From the NCBI RefSeq assembly GCF_900115005.1, contig NZ_FOUY01000019.1:62001-126000 (forward strand): DNA of 64,000 nucleotides. The letters are read 5' to 3'. This DNA is from Pseudonocardia ammonioxydans (GTDB taxonomy: Bacteria > Actinomycetota > Actinomycetes > Mycobacteriales > Pseudonocardiaceae). The translations under genes were made by a program, and so were the position numbers. Positions 1-9,341 of the stretch are shown here, in pieces (within the stretch, counting starts at the first letter, position 1; each line of letters begins with the position of its first letter). Under the pieces are notes generated by a model. The model saw nothing but the letters and a program-made list of their open reading frames with translations, was not told the origin of the DNA and did no database searches.

Positions 1-409
1 GGTTCGCCATCAGCAGGCCCGGCGGGACCGACCGGGTGTCGAGCACCTTCTGCGCGTTGCCGGCCGCCCACCCCAGGTGGTCGATGGCGAGGATGACCTC
101 GAGCCGGGCGTCGTCGAAGGGCTTGCCGGTCTCGTCGGCCACCACCCGCGCGACCCGGTCCAGCTGCCGGACCAGCACCTTCTTCCAGGCCGCGAGGCGG
201 GTGCGGCGCCCGGCGAAGCCCAACCCGTCCCACCACTCGGCGGCCGCGGCGGCGTCCCGGACGGCGCCGCGGACGTGCTCGCCGTCGTGCACGGGGTAGC
301 GGGCCAGCTCGGCGCCGGTGCGCGGGGAGAGCGAGGCGAACTCCGCCGGTACGGCGGTCGTGCTCGCGGTGGAGTCGGCGGCGGTGGAGTCAGCGGCGGT
401 GGCACTCAC
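1..409 (-). CDS. Aldehyde dehydrogenase family protein, N-terminal 136 residues (runs off left edge)
   Basis: Only the amino-terminal part is in the window; the reading frame is open to base 1. The GTG at 409 is the natural start because it opens the frame that carries the family motifs. After a Thr/Ala/Ser/Asp-rich leader of about 22 residues come LSPRTGAEL, AAAAAEWWDGLGF and VARVVADETGKPFDDARLEV, the usual opening of NAD(P)+-dependent aldehyde dehydrogenases, close to the succinate-semialdehyde and benzaldehyde types. The catalytic Cys and Glu and most of the Rossmann fold lie outside the window, so the substrate cannot be judged. It follows nucS on the same strand after 84 bases and may be co-transcribed with it. 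Confidence 0.75.
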   Translation of the reverse strand, partial: MSATAADSTAADSTASTTAVPAEFASLSPRTGAELARYPVHDGEHVRGAVRDAAAAAEWWDGLGFAGRRTRLAAWKKVLVRQLDRVARVVADETGKPFDDARLEVILAIDHLGWAAGNAQKVLDTRSVPPGLLMAN

Positions 410-493
410 GTGGTCAGCCTAAGGGCGACGCGAGGGTCCGGACGGGCCCGGCCTGGCCCGCGGGGCCCGGGAGCCGCAGGTCGGGCCGCACGA

Positions 494-1153
494 TCAGAAC
501 AGCAACAGGTCGTCGCGTTGCATCCCGCGCAGCGCGTCGTAGTCGACGGTGACACACCGGATGCCCCGGTCGGTCGCCAGCGTGCGCGCCTGCGGCTTGA
601 TCTGCTGCGCGGCGAAGACCCCCTGCACCGGCGCCAGCAGCGGGTCCCGGTTCATCAGCTCGAGGTAGCGGGTCAGCTGCTCGACGCCGTCGATCTCACC
701 GCGCCGCTTCACCTCGACCGCGACGTGCCCGCCCGCGGCGTCGCGGCAGAGCAGGTCGACCGGGCCGACCGCGGTCATGTACTCGCGCCGGACCAGGGTC
801 CAGCCCTCGCCGAAGGTGTCCGGATGTGCGGCCAGGAGCTCCTGCAGGTGCGCCTCGACACCGTCCTTGACCAGCCCGGGATCGACCCCGAGCTCGTGCG
901 ACGAGTCGTGCAGCACCTCCTCGATGGTGATGACCAGGGTCTCGTCGGCCTTGTTGCGCACGGTCCACACGCCGGGCTCCTCGGTGAGCCGGCACGGCGG
1001 CGACATCCAGTTGAGCGGCTTGTAGGCGCGGTCGTCGGCGTGCACGCTCACCGACCCGTCCGCCTTCACGAGCAGCAGCCGGGGCGCCATGGGGAGGTGG
1101 GCGGTCAGCCGCCCGGCGTAGTCCACCTGGCAGCGGGCGATGACGAGACGCAC
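494..1153 (-). CDS. nucS: Mismatch-specific endonuclease NucS
   Basis: NucS (EndoMS) is the actinobacterial and archaeal mismatch endonuclease that cuts both strands at mismatches and stands in for the missing MutSL system, working with the sliding clamp. The 219-residue product starts at GTG 1153 with [20 protein letters not shown], the characteristic NucS opening, followed by [25 protein letters not shown]. The C-terminal nuclease core is complete: GPVDLLCRD, then [21 protein letters not shown], giving the D-E-x-K metal site, and a final short DDLLLF tail that resembles a clamp-binding peptide. Length matches the family. It reads leftward toward the aldehyde dehydrogenase and is divergent from the Nudix gene. 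Confidence 0.93.
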   Translation of the reverse strand: MRLVIARCQVDYAGRLTAHLPMAPRLLLVKADGSVSVHADDRAYKPLNWMSPPCRLTEEPGVWTVRNKADETLVITIEEVLHDSSHELGVDPGLVKDGVEAHLQELLAAHPDTFGEGWTLVRREYMTAVGPVDLLCRDAAGGHVAVEVKRRGEIDGVEQLTRYLELMNRDPLLAPVQGVFAAQQIKPQARTLATDRGIRCVTVDYDALRGMQRDDLLLF

Positions 1154-1206
1154 CCGGCCGACTGTAAGGCTGCCGGGGCGGCCCGGGGTGGGCGGGTCGT
1201 CGGCGG

Positions 1207-1776
1207 ATGCAGCACGCTGGGCGGGTGATCGAGCAGACCTCGACCCGCCGCGTCTACACGAACAGCTGGATGACCGTCCGGGAGGACGGCATCCGCCGCG
1301 CCGACGGTTCCGAGGGGATCTACGGCGTCGTCGACAAGCCCACCTACGCCCTGGTCGTCCCCCGCGACGACGCGGGCCGGCTGCACCTGGTCGAGCAGTT
1401 CCGCTACCCGGTCGGCGAGCGCCGCTGGGAGTTCCCGGCCGGCACCGCGCCGGACCGGGCCGAGGCCGACCCGGCCGAGCTGGCGGTGCGCGAGCTCGTC
1501 GAGGAGACCGGGCTCGTCGCCGGGTCGATGACCCCGCTCGGCACGCTCGACGTCGCACCGGGCATGTCCAGCCAGCGCGGCCACGTCTACCTCGCGACCG
1601 GGCTGACCCAGGGCACACCGCGGCGCGAGCACCAGGAGCAGGACATGCGGGCCGCCTGGTTCACCCCCGCCGAGTTCGAGCGGATGACCGGGGACGGGCA
1701 GCTCACCGACGCCCAGACCCTCGCCGCCTACACCTTGCTGCGCCTGCACGACGCGCGCCGCGCCGCCAGCCGCTGA
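1207..1776 (+). CDS. Nudix hydrolase (ADP-ribose pyrophosphatase-like)
   Basis: A 189-residue Nudix protein that would hydrolyse a nucleoside diphosphate linked to another moiety, most likely ADP-ribose or a sugar nucleotide. The fold is signalled by [33 protein letters not shown] and the helix RELVEETGL, which fits the REUxEExGU half of the Nudix box. Between the leading Gly and that helix there are two more residues than in the canonical box, so metal-binding spacing is slightly unusual. ATG 1207 is used here; GTG 1225 in the same frame is an alternative, and neither has a clear ribosome-binding site. Its last 49 bases overlap the convergent cbbY gene. Confidence 0.85.
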   Translation: MQHAGRVIEQTSTRRVYTNSWMTVREDGIRRADGSEGIYGVVDKPTYALVVPRDDAGRLHLVEQFRYPVGERRWEFPAGTAPDRAEADPAELAVRELVEETGLVAGSMTPLGTLDVAPGMSSQRGHVYLATGLTQGTPRREHQEQDMRAAWFTPAEFERMTGDGQLTDAQTLAAYTLLRLHDARRAASR

Positions 1777-2489
1777 TCGTCGGCGGCGGCGAGCAGCCGC
1801 CCGAACAGCGCCGTGTCGAGCGGCGGGTCGCCGTCGAAGGTGTCACGGACCAGGGCGGCGCCGCGGACGTCGTGCCCGGCGGTCGGCTCGGACCGGACGA
1901 CGACGGTGACCAGCCCGGCCGCGCGGGCGGCCTGCAGCCCGGGTGCGGAGTCCTCCACCGCCACGACGCAGGCCGAGGGCATCCCCAGCCCGCGCAGCGC
2001 GCGCCGGTAGGCCTGCGGGTCCGGCTTGAGCGCGGTGACGTCGTCGCCGTACACGGCGACTGCGAGCTCACCGGCGACGTCGCCGATCAGGTGCCGGACC
2101 AGCGGCTCGGCCCACTCCCGTCGTCCGGTGGTGACCACCCCGACCCGGACCCCGCACCGGCGCAGGTCCGCCACCAGCGACCGCACCCCCGGCCGGGCCG
2201 GGATCGTGCCCGCGCGGGCGTGCTCGGCGAACAACGCGGTCTTCGTCCGGTGCACCGCGGCCGCGATCCGGTCGGCCTCCCCCGCCGGCACACCCCGGGT
2301 ACGCAGGTCGGCGGTGATCCGCTGCCGCCCGCCGGTGACCCGCAGCAGCCGGGCGTAGTGCTCCGGGGTCCAGTGCACGGCCACGCCGTGCTCGGCAAAC
2401 GCCCGGTTGAACGCCGGCCGGTGGCCGTCCCGCTCGGTCTCGGCGAGCGTGCCGTCCACGTCGAACAGCACGGCCGGGGGCGCGCTCAC
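1728..2489 (-). CDS. cbbY: CbbY-type HAD phosphatase (xylulose-1,5-bisphosphate phosphatase)
   Basis: CbbY removes a phosphate from xylulose-1,5-bisphosphate, a misfire product that poisons RuBisCO. The 253-residue protein has the HAD motifs in order: FDVDGTLAETE (nucleophile Asp with acid Asp), TTGRR, LKPDPQAY and VAVEDSAPGL. The cap sequence HRPAFNRAFAEHGV and RVTGGRQRI matches the CbbY branch closely rather than the general phosphoglycolate phosphatases. Its ATG overlaps the prk stop codon as ATGA, so it is translationally coupled to prk, which supports a Calvin-cycle repair role. A generic phosphoglycolate phosphatase remains possible. The C-terminal 49 bases overlap the Nudix gene end-to-end. 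Confidence 0.85.
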   Translation of the reverse strand: MSAPPAVLFDVDGTLAETERDGHRPAFNRAFAEHGVAVHWTPEHYARLLRVTGGRQRITADLRTRGVPAGEADRIAAAVHRTKTALFAEHARAGTIPARPGVRSLVADLRRCGVRVGVVTTGRREWAEPLVRHLIGDVAGELAVAVYGDDVTALKPDPQAYRRALRGLGMPSACVVAVEDSAPGLQAARAAGLVTVVVRSEPTAGHDVRGAALVRDTFDGDPPLDTALFGRLLAAADDQRLAARRASCRRSKV

Positions 2490-3430
2490 CGGTCCAGCTC
2501 CATCAGGTGGAACAGGATCAGCAGCTGGGCGATCGCCAGCGGTTCGCTGCGCGCGTCGCCGAGCCGGCCCAGCGACTCGGGCGCGCCCCCGCCCGGGTCC
2601 CCGAGCTCGGCCCAGATCGCCTTCTCCACCGCCAGGCTCTCCTCCCGCGGCACGTAGCCGTGCACGTGCAGGGACTCGGCCGGGCGCCCGTCCGGATCGC
2701 GCTCGAGCTTGAGGTGCATCGCCCGGGTCAGCCCGGGCTGCAGGACCGCGGAGAGGTCGGGGTGCGGGATCGTCGGGCGCAGCATCACCGTCGCCGACAG
2801 CGGCGTGCCCGCCGGGTCGTCACGGCTCTCGATCGGCGCGAACCGCACGACGAGGTCGGCGTGCCGGCGCTGCGGGCGGATGTGCGCGGCCGACTCGGGT
2901 TCGCGCCGCTCCAGCTCGGCCAGCACCTGCTCGGGTGTGTAGCCGCGCTTCGCGCAGTCGCGCTGCACCTTCCACCCGCGCCGGATCTCCTCCGGCGGGT
3001 CCAGGAACACCGTGACGTCGAAGCACGCCCGGGCCGGTTTCGAGTACAGCGGCAGCAGGCCCTCGACGATCACGACGTCGGCGGGCTCGACGAGCTCGGG
3101 CCGGACCAGCTCGCCGGTCGCGTGGTCGTAGACCGGCTTGAGCACCGGCTCGCCGGTGGCGAGCAGCTGCAGGTGCTGCTCCATGATCCCGACGTGGTTG
3201 CAGTCCGGGTGCAGCGCGGTGAACGGCAGGTCCTTGCGTTCGGCCCGGTCGTAGCGGTGGTAGTCGTCGGTGCACAGCGACACGCAGCGCCCGGGCCCGA
3301 GTGCCTCCTCCAGCCCGCGGGCCAGGGTGGTCTTGCCCGCGGCGCTGTCCCCCGCGATGGCCAGCATGATCGGACGGCGGCCGGCCCGTTCGGGCCGGGC
3401 CCGCCGGATGCGCAGTGACTTGTCCGGCAC
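2486..3430 (-). CDS. prk: Phosphoribulokinase
   Basis: Phosphorylates ribulose-5-phosphate with ATP to the RuBisCO substrate ribulose-1,5-bisphosphate. The 314-residue protein carries a P-loop GDSAAGKTT at residues 27-35, the CTDDYHRYDR segment, LKPVYDH, and the Walker-B-like VVIVEGLLPLYS. Length and motifs match the bacterial PRK/uridine kinase family, and the cbb context separates it from uridine kinase. The GTG start at 3430 has a GAGAGGAG ribosome-binding stretch upstream. Coupled by a 4-base overlap to cbbY downstream and divergent from the response regulator across 111 bases that carry a palindromic operator-like element. Confidence 0.93.
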   Translation of the reverse strand: MPDKSLRIRRARPERAGRRPIMLAIAGDSAAGKTTLARGLEEALGPGRCVSLCTDDYHRYDRAERKDLPFTALHPDCNHVGIMEQHLQLLATGEPVLKPVYDHATGELVRPELVEPADVVIVEGLLPLYSKPARACFDVTVFLDPPEEIRRGWKVQRDCAKRGYTPEQVLAELERREPESAAHIRPQRRHADLVVRFAPIESRDDPAGTPLSATVMLRPTIPHPDLSAVLQPGLTRAMHLKLERDPDGRPAESLHVHGYVPREESLAVEKAIWAELGDPGGGAPESLGRLGDARSEPLAIAQLLILFHLMELDR

Positions 3431-3462
3431 GGCAGCGCTCCTCTCCGGTCAGGGAGGACACG

Positions 3463-3468
3463 ACGCTA
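3463..3468 (-). promoter_or_regulatory. Putative -10 element of prk-cbbY
   Basis: On the minus strand the hexamer TAGCGT is followed by CGTG. The same TAGCGT-CG occurs in the aldolase promoter (11421-11426). No convincing -35 is present at 17 bases; instead the palindrome at 3489-3507 starts 21 bases upstream, as expected for an activator-dependent promoter. Inference from pattern only. Confidence 0.4.
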
Positions 3469-3488
3469 CGGAGACACCCCGGGCCGCT

Positions 3489-3507
3489 CTCCCCCGTCAC
3501 GGGGGAG
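3489..3507. promoter_or_regulatory. Operator-like inverted repeat between prk and the two-component genes
   Basis: CTCCCCCGTCACGGGGGAG is a perfect dyad of 9-base arms around one base. A third half-site, CGGGGGAG, follows at 3512-3519. It sits between the putative -10 of prk (3463-3468) and that of the response regulator (TATCGT, 3529-3534), so a bound regulator would overlap the -35 region of both. A related CTCCCCCG...CGGGGGAA pair lies upstream of the aldolase gene. Candidate binders are the adjacent NarL-type regulator or the LysR protein; which one is unknown. Confidence 0.5.
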
Positions 3508-3541
3508 CCACCGGGGGAGATCGCCACTTATCGTGGCCGGT

Positions 3542-4204
3542 ATGACACAGGCCACTCCGCTCCGGCTGGTCGTGGTCGACGACCACGAGATGGTGGTGCA
3601 GGGGCTGAAGGCGATGCTCGCCCCGTTCCGCGGCCGGGTCCGGGTGGTCGGCACCGCACACGACGCGGTGGCCGCGATGGACGCGGTGCTGTCGCTGGCA
3701 CCCGACATCGTGCTGTGCGACGTCCGGATGGCCGGCGACTCCGGGCTCGACCTGTGCCGCCGGCTGCACGAGCGCCTGCCCGAGCAGAAGGTCGTGCTGC
3801 TCAGCGTCTACGACGACGAGCAGTACCTGTTCCAGGCGCTGCGCGCCGGGGCAGCCGGATACCTGCTCAAGCGGATCGGCGGCGAGGAGCTCGTGCGCCA
3901 GCTGGAGCTGGCCGCGTCCGGGGTGACGGTGGTGGACGCGACGATGGCCGGCCGCGCCGCCGCGTCGGCGGCCCGGCTGGAGCGCAACGAGTTCTGGCCG
4001 GGTGCCCGGCTCGGGCTCACCCACCGGGAGAGCGAGGTGCTCGCGCTGCTGGTCGCGGGGCACTCGAACCGGGCCATCGCCGCCGAGCTCGTGATCGGCG
4101 AGGAGACGGTGAAGTCGCACGTCCGCGCGGTGCTGCGCAAGCTCGACGTCCCCGACCGCACGGCCGCGGTGGCCGCGGCGCTGCGCGAGGGCGTGTTCCG
4201 GTGA
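3542..4204 (+). CDS. NarL/FixJ-family response regulator of the RuBisCO operon
   Basis: A 220-residue two-domain regulator. The receiver has VVVDDHE, the phospho-acceptor Asp near residue 60 in LCDVRM, the switch Ser in VVLLSVYDDE and the conserved Lys in GYLLKRIGG. The C-terminal LuxR-type helix-turn-helix reads LTHRESEVLALLVAGHSNRAIA then GEETVKSHVRAVLRKLDV. The start at ATG 3542 is preferred over the in-frame GTG 3533 because TATCGT lies seven bases before it, the pattern of a leaderless actinobacterial promoter. It overlaps the kinase gene by GTGA and is the first gene of the apparent cbbLSX operon, so it probably controls carbon fixation genes directly. Confidence 0.92.
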   Translation: MTQATPLRLVVVDDHEMVVQGLKAMLAPFRGRVRVVGTAHDAVAAMDAVLSLAPDIVLCDVRMAGDSGLDLCRRLHERLPEQKVVLLSVYDDEQYLFQALRAGAAGYLLKRIGGEELVRQLELAASGVTVVDATMAGRAAASAARLERNEFWPGARLGLTHRESEVLALLVAGHSNRAIAAELVIGEETVKSHVRAVLRKLDVPDRTAAVAAALREGVFR

Positions 4205-5556
4205 CCGCGGACGGGACCGGGCGCGGGCTCGGGCTGGGCGATCCGGAGCGGGAGAACGCCGTGCTGCTCGGCATCATCGAGGCCACGGCGTCCGGGCCCG
4301 GGGTGGAACCGCTGGCCGCCGCGGTCGCCCGGGTGATCACCGAGGCGACCGCCACCGACATCTGCTTCGTGCACGTGCTCGACGACACCGACACCGCGCT
4401 CACCCTGGCCGGGGCAACCCCGCCGTTCGACGCGCGGGTCGGCACCGTGCACCTGCCGCTCGGGCACGGGGTCAGCGGCTGGGTGGCCGCGCACCACACC
4501 CCGGCCGTCATCACCAGCGACAAGACCTCCGACCCGCGCTATCTGCCGATCCCGGAGCTGCGCGGCGCGGACTACACCTCGATGGTGTCGGTGCCGATGC
4601 TGTCCGAGCCGTACGGCCTGGCCGGCGTGCTCAACGTGCACACCGTGGACCGGCGCGAGTTCGGCGACCGGGACGTGCGGCTGCTGCTGGCGATCGGGCG
4701 GCTGCTCGCCGCGGCCCTGCACCAGGCCCGGATGCACCGGCGGCTGCGGGCCCGCGGGCGCGCGCACGAGCGGTTCGCCGAGCAGACCGTCGCGGCCCAG
4801 GAGACCGAGCGGCGCCGGCTCGCCCGCGACATCCACGACGGCATCTCGCAGCGGCTGGTCACGCTGTCGTTCCACCTGGACGCGGCGGCGACGCTGCTGT
4901 CGCACGGCGGCGCCGGCGACGTCGACGAGGCCCGCGCCCAGCTGGCGCACGCCTCGGGGCTGGTCGGCACCACGCTGGACGAGGCGCGGGCGGCGATCGG
5001 GGCGCTGCGCCCGCCGGTGCTCGACGACCTCGGGCTGGCCGGCGCGCTGGCGGCGCTGGTCCGGGACGTGCCGGACCTCGACGTCCGGCTCGACCTCGAC
5101 GAGCGGCGGCTGCCGGACCACGTGGAAGTGGCGCTGTACCGGATCGCCCAGGAGGCACTGCAGAACGTGCGCAAGCACGCCGGCGCCCAGCGGGTCGCGC
5201 TGCGGCTGGCGGCCGGGGACCCGAACGTCCGGCTGGAGATCGCCGACGACGGCCGTGGGCTGTACCGCGAGCCGTCCGGCGGCGGACAGTCCGGCGGGCT
5301 GTCCGACGGCGGTGCGCACGAGCGGAGCGGGTCCGGCTACGGGATGGCGTCGATGCGCGAGCGCGCCGACCTGATCGGCGGGACGCTGCAGGTGCGCTCG
5401 CGCCCGGGGTCGGGCACCACGGTCGTCGTCACCGCCCCCCGCGACACCGAACTCTCCGACACAGACCTTGCCGACACCGAGCCGGTCGACACCGAACCGC
5501 TCGATACTGAGCCGATCGGCGAAGAGTCGATTGGAAACACTCGATTGTCCGACTGA
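4201..5556 (+). CDS. Cytosolic GAF-domain histidine kinase (NarL partner)
   Basis: A 451-residue sensor kinase for the preceding regulator. Residues of roughly 15-175 form a GAF domain (for example GHGVSGWVAAHHTPAVITSD and VSVPMLSEPYGLAGVLNV). Then comes a HisKA_3 dimerisation helix with the phospho-acceptor His near 212 in RRRLARDIHDGISQRLV, and an ATPase domain with ALYRIAQEALQNVRKHA and IADDGRGL. No membrane segment is seen, so the signal is intracellular, perhaps redox, gas or a metabolite. After the ATPase the protein ends in an acidic tail of five pentapeptides (DTELS, DTDLA, DTEPV, DTEPL, DTEPI). GTG 4201 overlaps the regulator stop. RuBisCO cbbL starts 24 bases after it. Confidence 0.92.
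   Translation: MTADGTGRGLGLGDPERENAVLLGIIEATASGPGVEPLAAAVARVITEATATDICFVHVLDDTDTALTLAGATPPFDARVGTVHLPLGHGVSGWVAAHHTPAVITSDKTSDPRYLPIPELRGADYTSMVSVPMLSEPYGLAGVLNVHTVDRREFGDRDVRLLLAIGRLLAAALHQARMHRRLRARGRAHERFAEQTVAAQETERRRLARDIHDGISQRLVTLSFHLDAAATLLSHGGAGDVDEARAQLAHASGLVGTTLDEARAAIGALRPPVLDDLGLAGALAALVRDVPDLDVRLDLDERRLPDHVEVALYRIAQEALQNVRKHAGAQRVALRLAAGDPNVRLEIADDGRGLYREPSGGGQSGGLSDGGAHERSGSGYGMASMRERADLIGGTLQVRSRPGSGTTVVVTAPRDTELSDTDLADTEPVDTEPLDTEPIGEESIGNTRLSD
5446..5520 (+). repeat. 15-bp tandem repeat encoding the DTEPx tail of the histidine kinase
   Basis: Five imperfect 15-base units of the form GACACCGAACCGCTC in frame with the kinase. They are somewhat poorer in GC toward the 3' end than the surrounding gene. 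They expand an acidic extension beyond the ATPase domain and could vary in copy number between strains. Confidence 0.6.
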
Positions 5557-7011
<1,455 letters not shown>

Positions 7012-7021
7012 GAGCCACCAC

Positions 7022-7480
7022 ATGCGGATCACCCAGGGCACGTTCTCGTTCCTGCCCGACCTCACCGACGACGAGATCACCGCGCAGATCGGCTACGCGC
7101 TCGGGCACGGCTGGCCGTGCGCGGTGGAGTTCACCGACGACCCGCACCCCCGCAACACCTACTGGGAGATGTGGGGCATGCCGATGTTCGACCTGGCCGA
7201 CCCCGCCGGGGTGCTCGCCGAGGTCAACGCCTGCCGCGAGGCCCACCCGGAGCACTACGTCCGGGTCAACGCCTACGACGCGTCGCTGGGCAGACAGACG
7301 GTGGCGCTGTCGTTCCTGGTGCAGCGCCCGACGGCGGAGCCGGGCTTCCGGCTGGACCGGGCCGAGGGCGCCGACCGGCGGATCGGCTACACCGTGCACT
7401 CCTACGCGACCGAACGGCCGTCGGGGACCCGCTACCCGGTCCCCGGTGGGCACCAGGGCAACGGCCGTGCCGCGCACTGA
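7022..7480 (+). CDS. cbbS: RuBisCO small subunit, red-type
   Basis: Caps the large-subunit octamer of form I RuBisCO. The 152-residue protein starts [19 protein letters not shown] and contains the family core [35 protein letters not shown]. After this comes a C-terminal extension ending in a Gly/Asn/His-rich tail; red-type small subunits carry a beta-hairpin extension here that fills the central solvent channel. The GGAG of TAGGAG, overlapping the cbbL stop, serves as its ribosome-binding site. The gene's last 14 bases overlap the chosen cbbX start. Confidence 0.95.
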   Translation: MRITQGTFSFLPDLTDDEITAQIGYALGHGWPCAVEFTDDPHPRNTYWEMWGMPMFDLADPAGVLAEVNACREAHPEHYVRVNAYDASLGRQTVALSFLVQRPTAEPGFRLDRAEGADRRIGYTVHSYATERPSGTRYPVPGGHQGNGRAAH

Positions 7481-8507
7481 CCCGGTGGCGGGACCGGACG
7501 GGCTCCGGGCGGGTACACCGGACCGGCCCGCGGCCGGGCCCACCCGCATCGCGTTCGGGTCCGCGGCCGCGCCGCCCGCGCCGGCGGAGCCCGACCGGTC
7601 CGGCCACGACACCGGGCCGGACCTCGGCCCGGCCGACACCGTCGATCTCGGCGAGGTGCGCCGGTCGGCCGGCGTCGACGAGGTCCTCGACGCACTGGAC
7701 CGCGAGCTGGTCGGGCTCGCCCCGGTCAAGCAGCGACTGCGGGAGCTGGCGGCGCTGCTCGTCGTCGACCGGGTCCGGGCGCGGTTCGGTGCGACGACCG
7801 ACCGGCCGACCCTGCACATGTGCTTCACCGGCAACCCCGGCACCGGGAAGACGACAGTCGCGCAGCGGATGGCCGGGCTGCTGCACGGACTGGGCTACCT
7901 GCGCCACGGGCACGTCGTCACCGCGACCCGGGACGACCTCGTGGGCCAGTACGTCGGGCACACCGCCCCGAAGACCAAGGAGATCGTGCAGAAGGCACTG
8001 GGCGGGGTGCTGTTCGTCGACGAGGCCTACTACCTGCACCGGCCCGGCAACGAGCGGGACTACGGCGGCGAGGCCATCGAGATCCTGTTGCAGGCGATGG
8101 AGGACCACCGCGAGGACGTCGCCGTGATCCTCGCCGGTTACGCCGACCGGATGGACACGTTCTTCACCGCGAACCCGGGGATGCAGTCGCGGATCGCGCA
8201 CCACGTCGACTTCCCCGACTTCACGGTCACCGAGCTCGCCGAGATCGGGCAGCGGATGGTCGACGGGCTCGGCCTCACGCTCTCGGCCGAGGCGTCGGTG
8301 GCCCTGCACGACTACCTGGAGCTGCGGGTGGAGCAGCCGTGGTTCGCCGGCGCGCGCAGCGTCCGCAACGCCCTCGACCGGGCCCGCATGCGCCAGGCGC
8401 TGCGCCTCGCCTCGGTCACCGGCCGGGTCGGTATGCCGGAGCTGTGCACGCTGACCGCCGCCGACCTGCGCGCCAGCCGGGTGTTCGCCGGGGGCCTGGC
8501 CCGCTGA
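7467..8507 (+). CDS. cbbX: Red-type RuBisCO activase CbbX (AAA+)
   Basis: Hexameric AAA+ remodeller that pulls on the RuBisCO large-subunit C-terminus to release tight-binding sugar phosphates; in proteobacteria it is switched on by RuBP. The 346-residue protein has Walker [10 protein letters not shown] near residue 122-130, Walker [13 protein letters not shown], the pore region and sensor [19 protein letters not shown], and arginine-finger region [18 protein letters not shown]. The N-terminus is about 35-40 residues longer than proteobacterial CbbX and rich in Pro/Ala/Gly. Start chosen at GTG 7467 with AGGG upstream, overlapping cbbS; GTG 7485 and GTG 7446 in the same frame are alternatives. 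Last gene of the operon. Confidence 0.93.
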   Translation: MPRTDPVAGPDGLRAGTPDRPAAGPTRIAFGSAAAPPAPAEPDRSGHDTGPDLGPADTVDLGEVRRSAGVDEVLDALDRELVGLAPVKQRLRELAALLVVDRVRARFGATTDRPTLHMCFTGNPGTGKTTVAQRMAGLLHGLGYLRHGHVVTATRDDLVGQYVGHTAPKTKEIVQKALGGVLFVDEAYYLHRPGNERDYGGEAIEILLQAMEDHREDVAVILAGYADRMDTFFTANPGMQSRIAHHVDFPDFTVTELAEIGQRMVDGLGLTLSAEASVALHDYLELRVEQPWFAGARSVRNALDRARMRQALRLASVTGRVGMPELCTLTAADLRASRVFAGGLAR

Positions 8508-8528
8508 CGCGCCACGCCGACCGCCCGC

Positions 8529-8632
8529 TCGCCCGCTCGCGCCGGCTCGCCCGCTCGCGCCGGCCCGGCTCGCCCGGCGCCGGCCCGGCTCGGCCGGCGC
8601 CGGTTCAGCTTGGCCGGCGCCGAGCCCGGCTC
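8529..8632. repeat. 18-20-bp GC-rich tandem repeat downstream of cbbX
   Basis: About five units: two of CGCCCGCTCGCGCCGGCY and three of the related CGGCTCGSCCGGCGCCGG type, the last diverged. The GCCGGCGCCGGC core is self-complementary, so the repeat could fold as RNA and might act as a terminator for the cbb operon. Confidence 0.65.
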
Positions 8633-8637
8633 CAGCT

Positions 8638-8704
8638 CCGCACACGTTCACGGGCAGCCGCACCAGACCGGACCCGTGCGACGCGCCACCAACTTGTGCG
8701 GCGC
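8638..8704. repeat. Dyad repeat element, copy A
   Basis: Begins CCGCACACGTTCACGG and ends AACTTGTGCGGCG. The ends are inverted repeats (CCGCACAcGTT against AACtTGTGCGG) and an inner pair GCCGCAC / GTGCGACG is nested within them. It aligns base-for-base with copy B exactly 240 bases later. Confidence 0.75.
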
Positions 8705-8877
8705 ACACCGCTGCCGCCGGCGCGGCGGGCACGGGGCACTCGGGCCGAGCGCCCGGCCCGCGGCGCCCGGACACGCTCACGGCTTGACGCACAAGCTCGG
8801 CCGGGGCAGGCAGCACAGCGGCCACGACACGCTCCTCACCCGGCGCCTCCCGTGCCGCCGCACGAGTTCGCCGCGCA

Positions 8878-8944
8878 CCGCACACGTTCACGGCCCGCCG
8901 CACATGGCCGAACCCGTGCGACGCGCCGCCACCCTGTGCGGCGA
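8878..8944. repeat. Dyad repeat element, copy B
   Basis: Same layout as copy A at a 240-base offset: CCGCACACGTTCACGG, an inner GCCGCAC / GTGCGACG pair, and CTGTGCGGCG at the end. Differences from copy A are scattered single bases, with more of them in the loop parts, which suggests the paired arms are conserved. Confidence 0.75.
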
Positions 8945-9003
8945 CGGCGTGCCACCCCGCCGCCGCGGCCACCCGACCTCCGGGGCGCTCGGCCCGGCCG
9001 GAC

Positions 9004-9090
9004 GCCGCACGGGTTGCGGGTCCACCGCACGGGTTGCGGGTCCGCCGCACTACTCCGGACTCGTGCGGCGTGCCGACAACGTGTGCGGCG
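9004..9090. repeat. Dyad repeat element, copy C, with a duplicated 20-bp arm
   Basis: The arm GCCGCACGGGTTGCGGGTCC occurs twice in tandem (9004-9023 and 9024-9043, one difference), then GCCGCAC, a loop, GTGCGGCG, and AACGTGTGCGGCG. The ends pair as in copies A and B. Confidence 0.7.
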
Positions 9091-9328
9091 CGCACCGTTC
9101 GCGCCGGGTGTCGGCCCGGCTCGGGCGGGTGGCGTCCGCAGCGGCGGCCTCGGGGCCGGCCTCGGGTCCGGCGGCGGGATGTCGGCAAGTGCGGTCACGC
9201 GGACCGGTACGGCCTCCCGCGGCTCCGCGCACCGACGGGCCACGCGCGTCACACGGAGCACGTCGAGCACGCGGGGTCACGGCGAGGAGCCACGAGGCAC
9301 GGAGGCACGGAAACACGCAGGCACGGCC

Positions 9329-9334
9329 TACCCT
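9329..9334 (+). promoter_or_regulatory. Leaderless -10 element of the LysR gene
   Basis: TACCCT lies seven bases before the GTG at 9342, the spacing expected when transcription starts at the start codon. There is no ribosome-binding site, which fits a leaderless mRNA. Confidence 0.5.
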
Positions 9335-9341
9335 GCTCGGC

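Larger units (their letters stand above)
8508..9341. other. 834-bp gene-free region rich in inverted and direct repeats
   Basis: Between the cbbX stop and the LysR start there is no credible gene; the open frames here are Arg/Pro/Gly-rich shadows. The stretch holds a GC tandem repeat (8529-8632), three copies of a 65-70-bp dyad element (listed separately), and, just before the regulator, a purine-rich direct repeat of the type AGGCACGG (9282-9327). A strong run of hairpins would lie in the 3' part of any cbbX transcript. Confidence 0.7.

Noticed and set aside
8610-9341. N-terminal extension of the LysR open frame and neighbouring frames in the repeat region
   Set aside because: The extension reads through the DNA repeats as low-complexity sequence; the LysR fold and a leaderless -10 place the start at 9342.
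8508-9341. CRISPR array
   Set aside because: Only three imperfect repeats at uneven spacing with internal dyads; no regular spacers and no cas genes.
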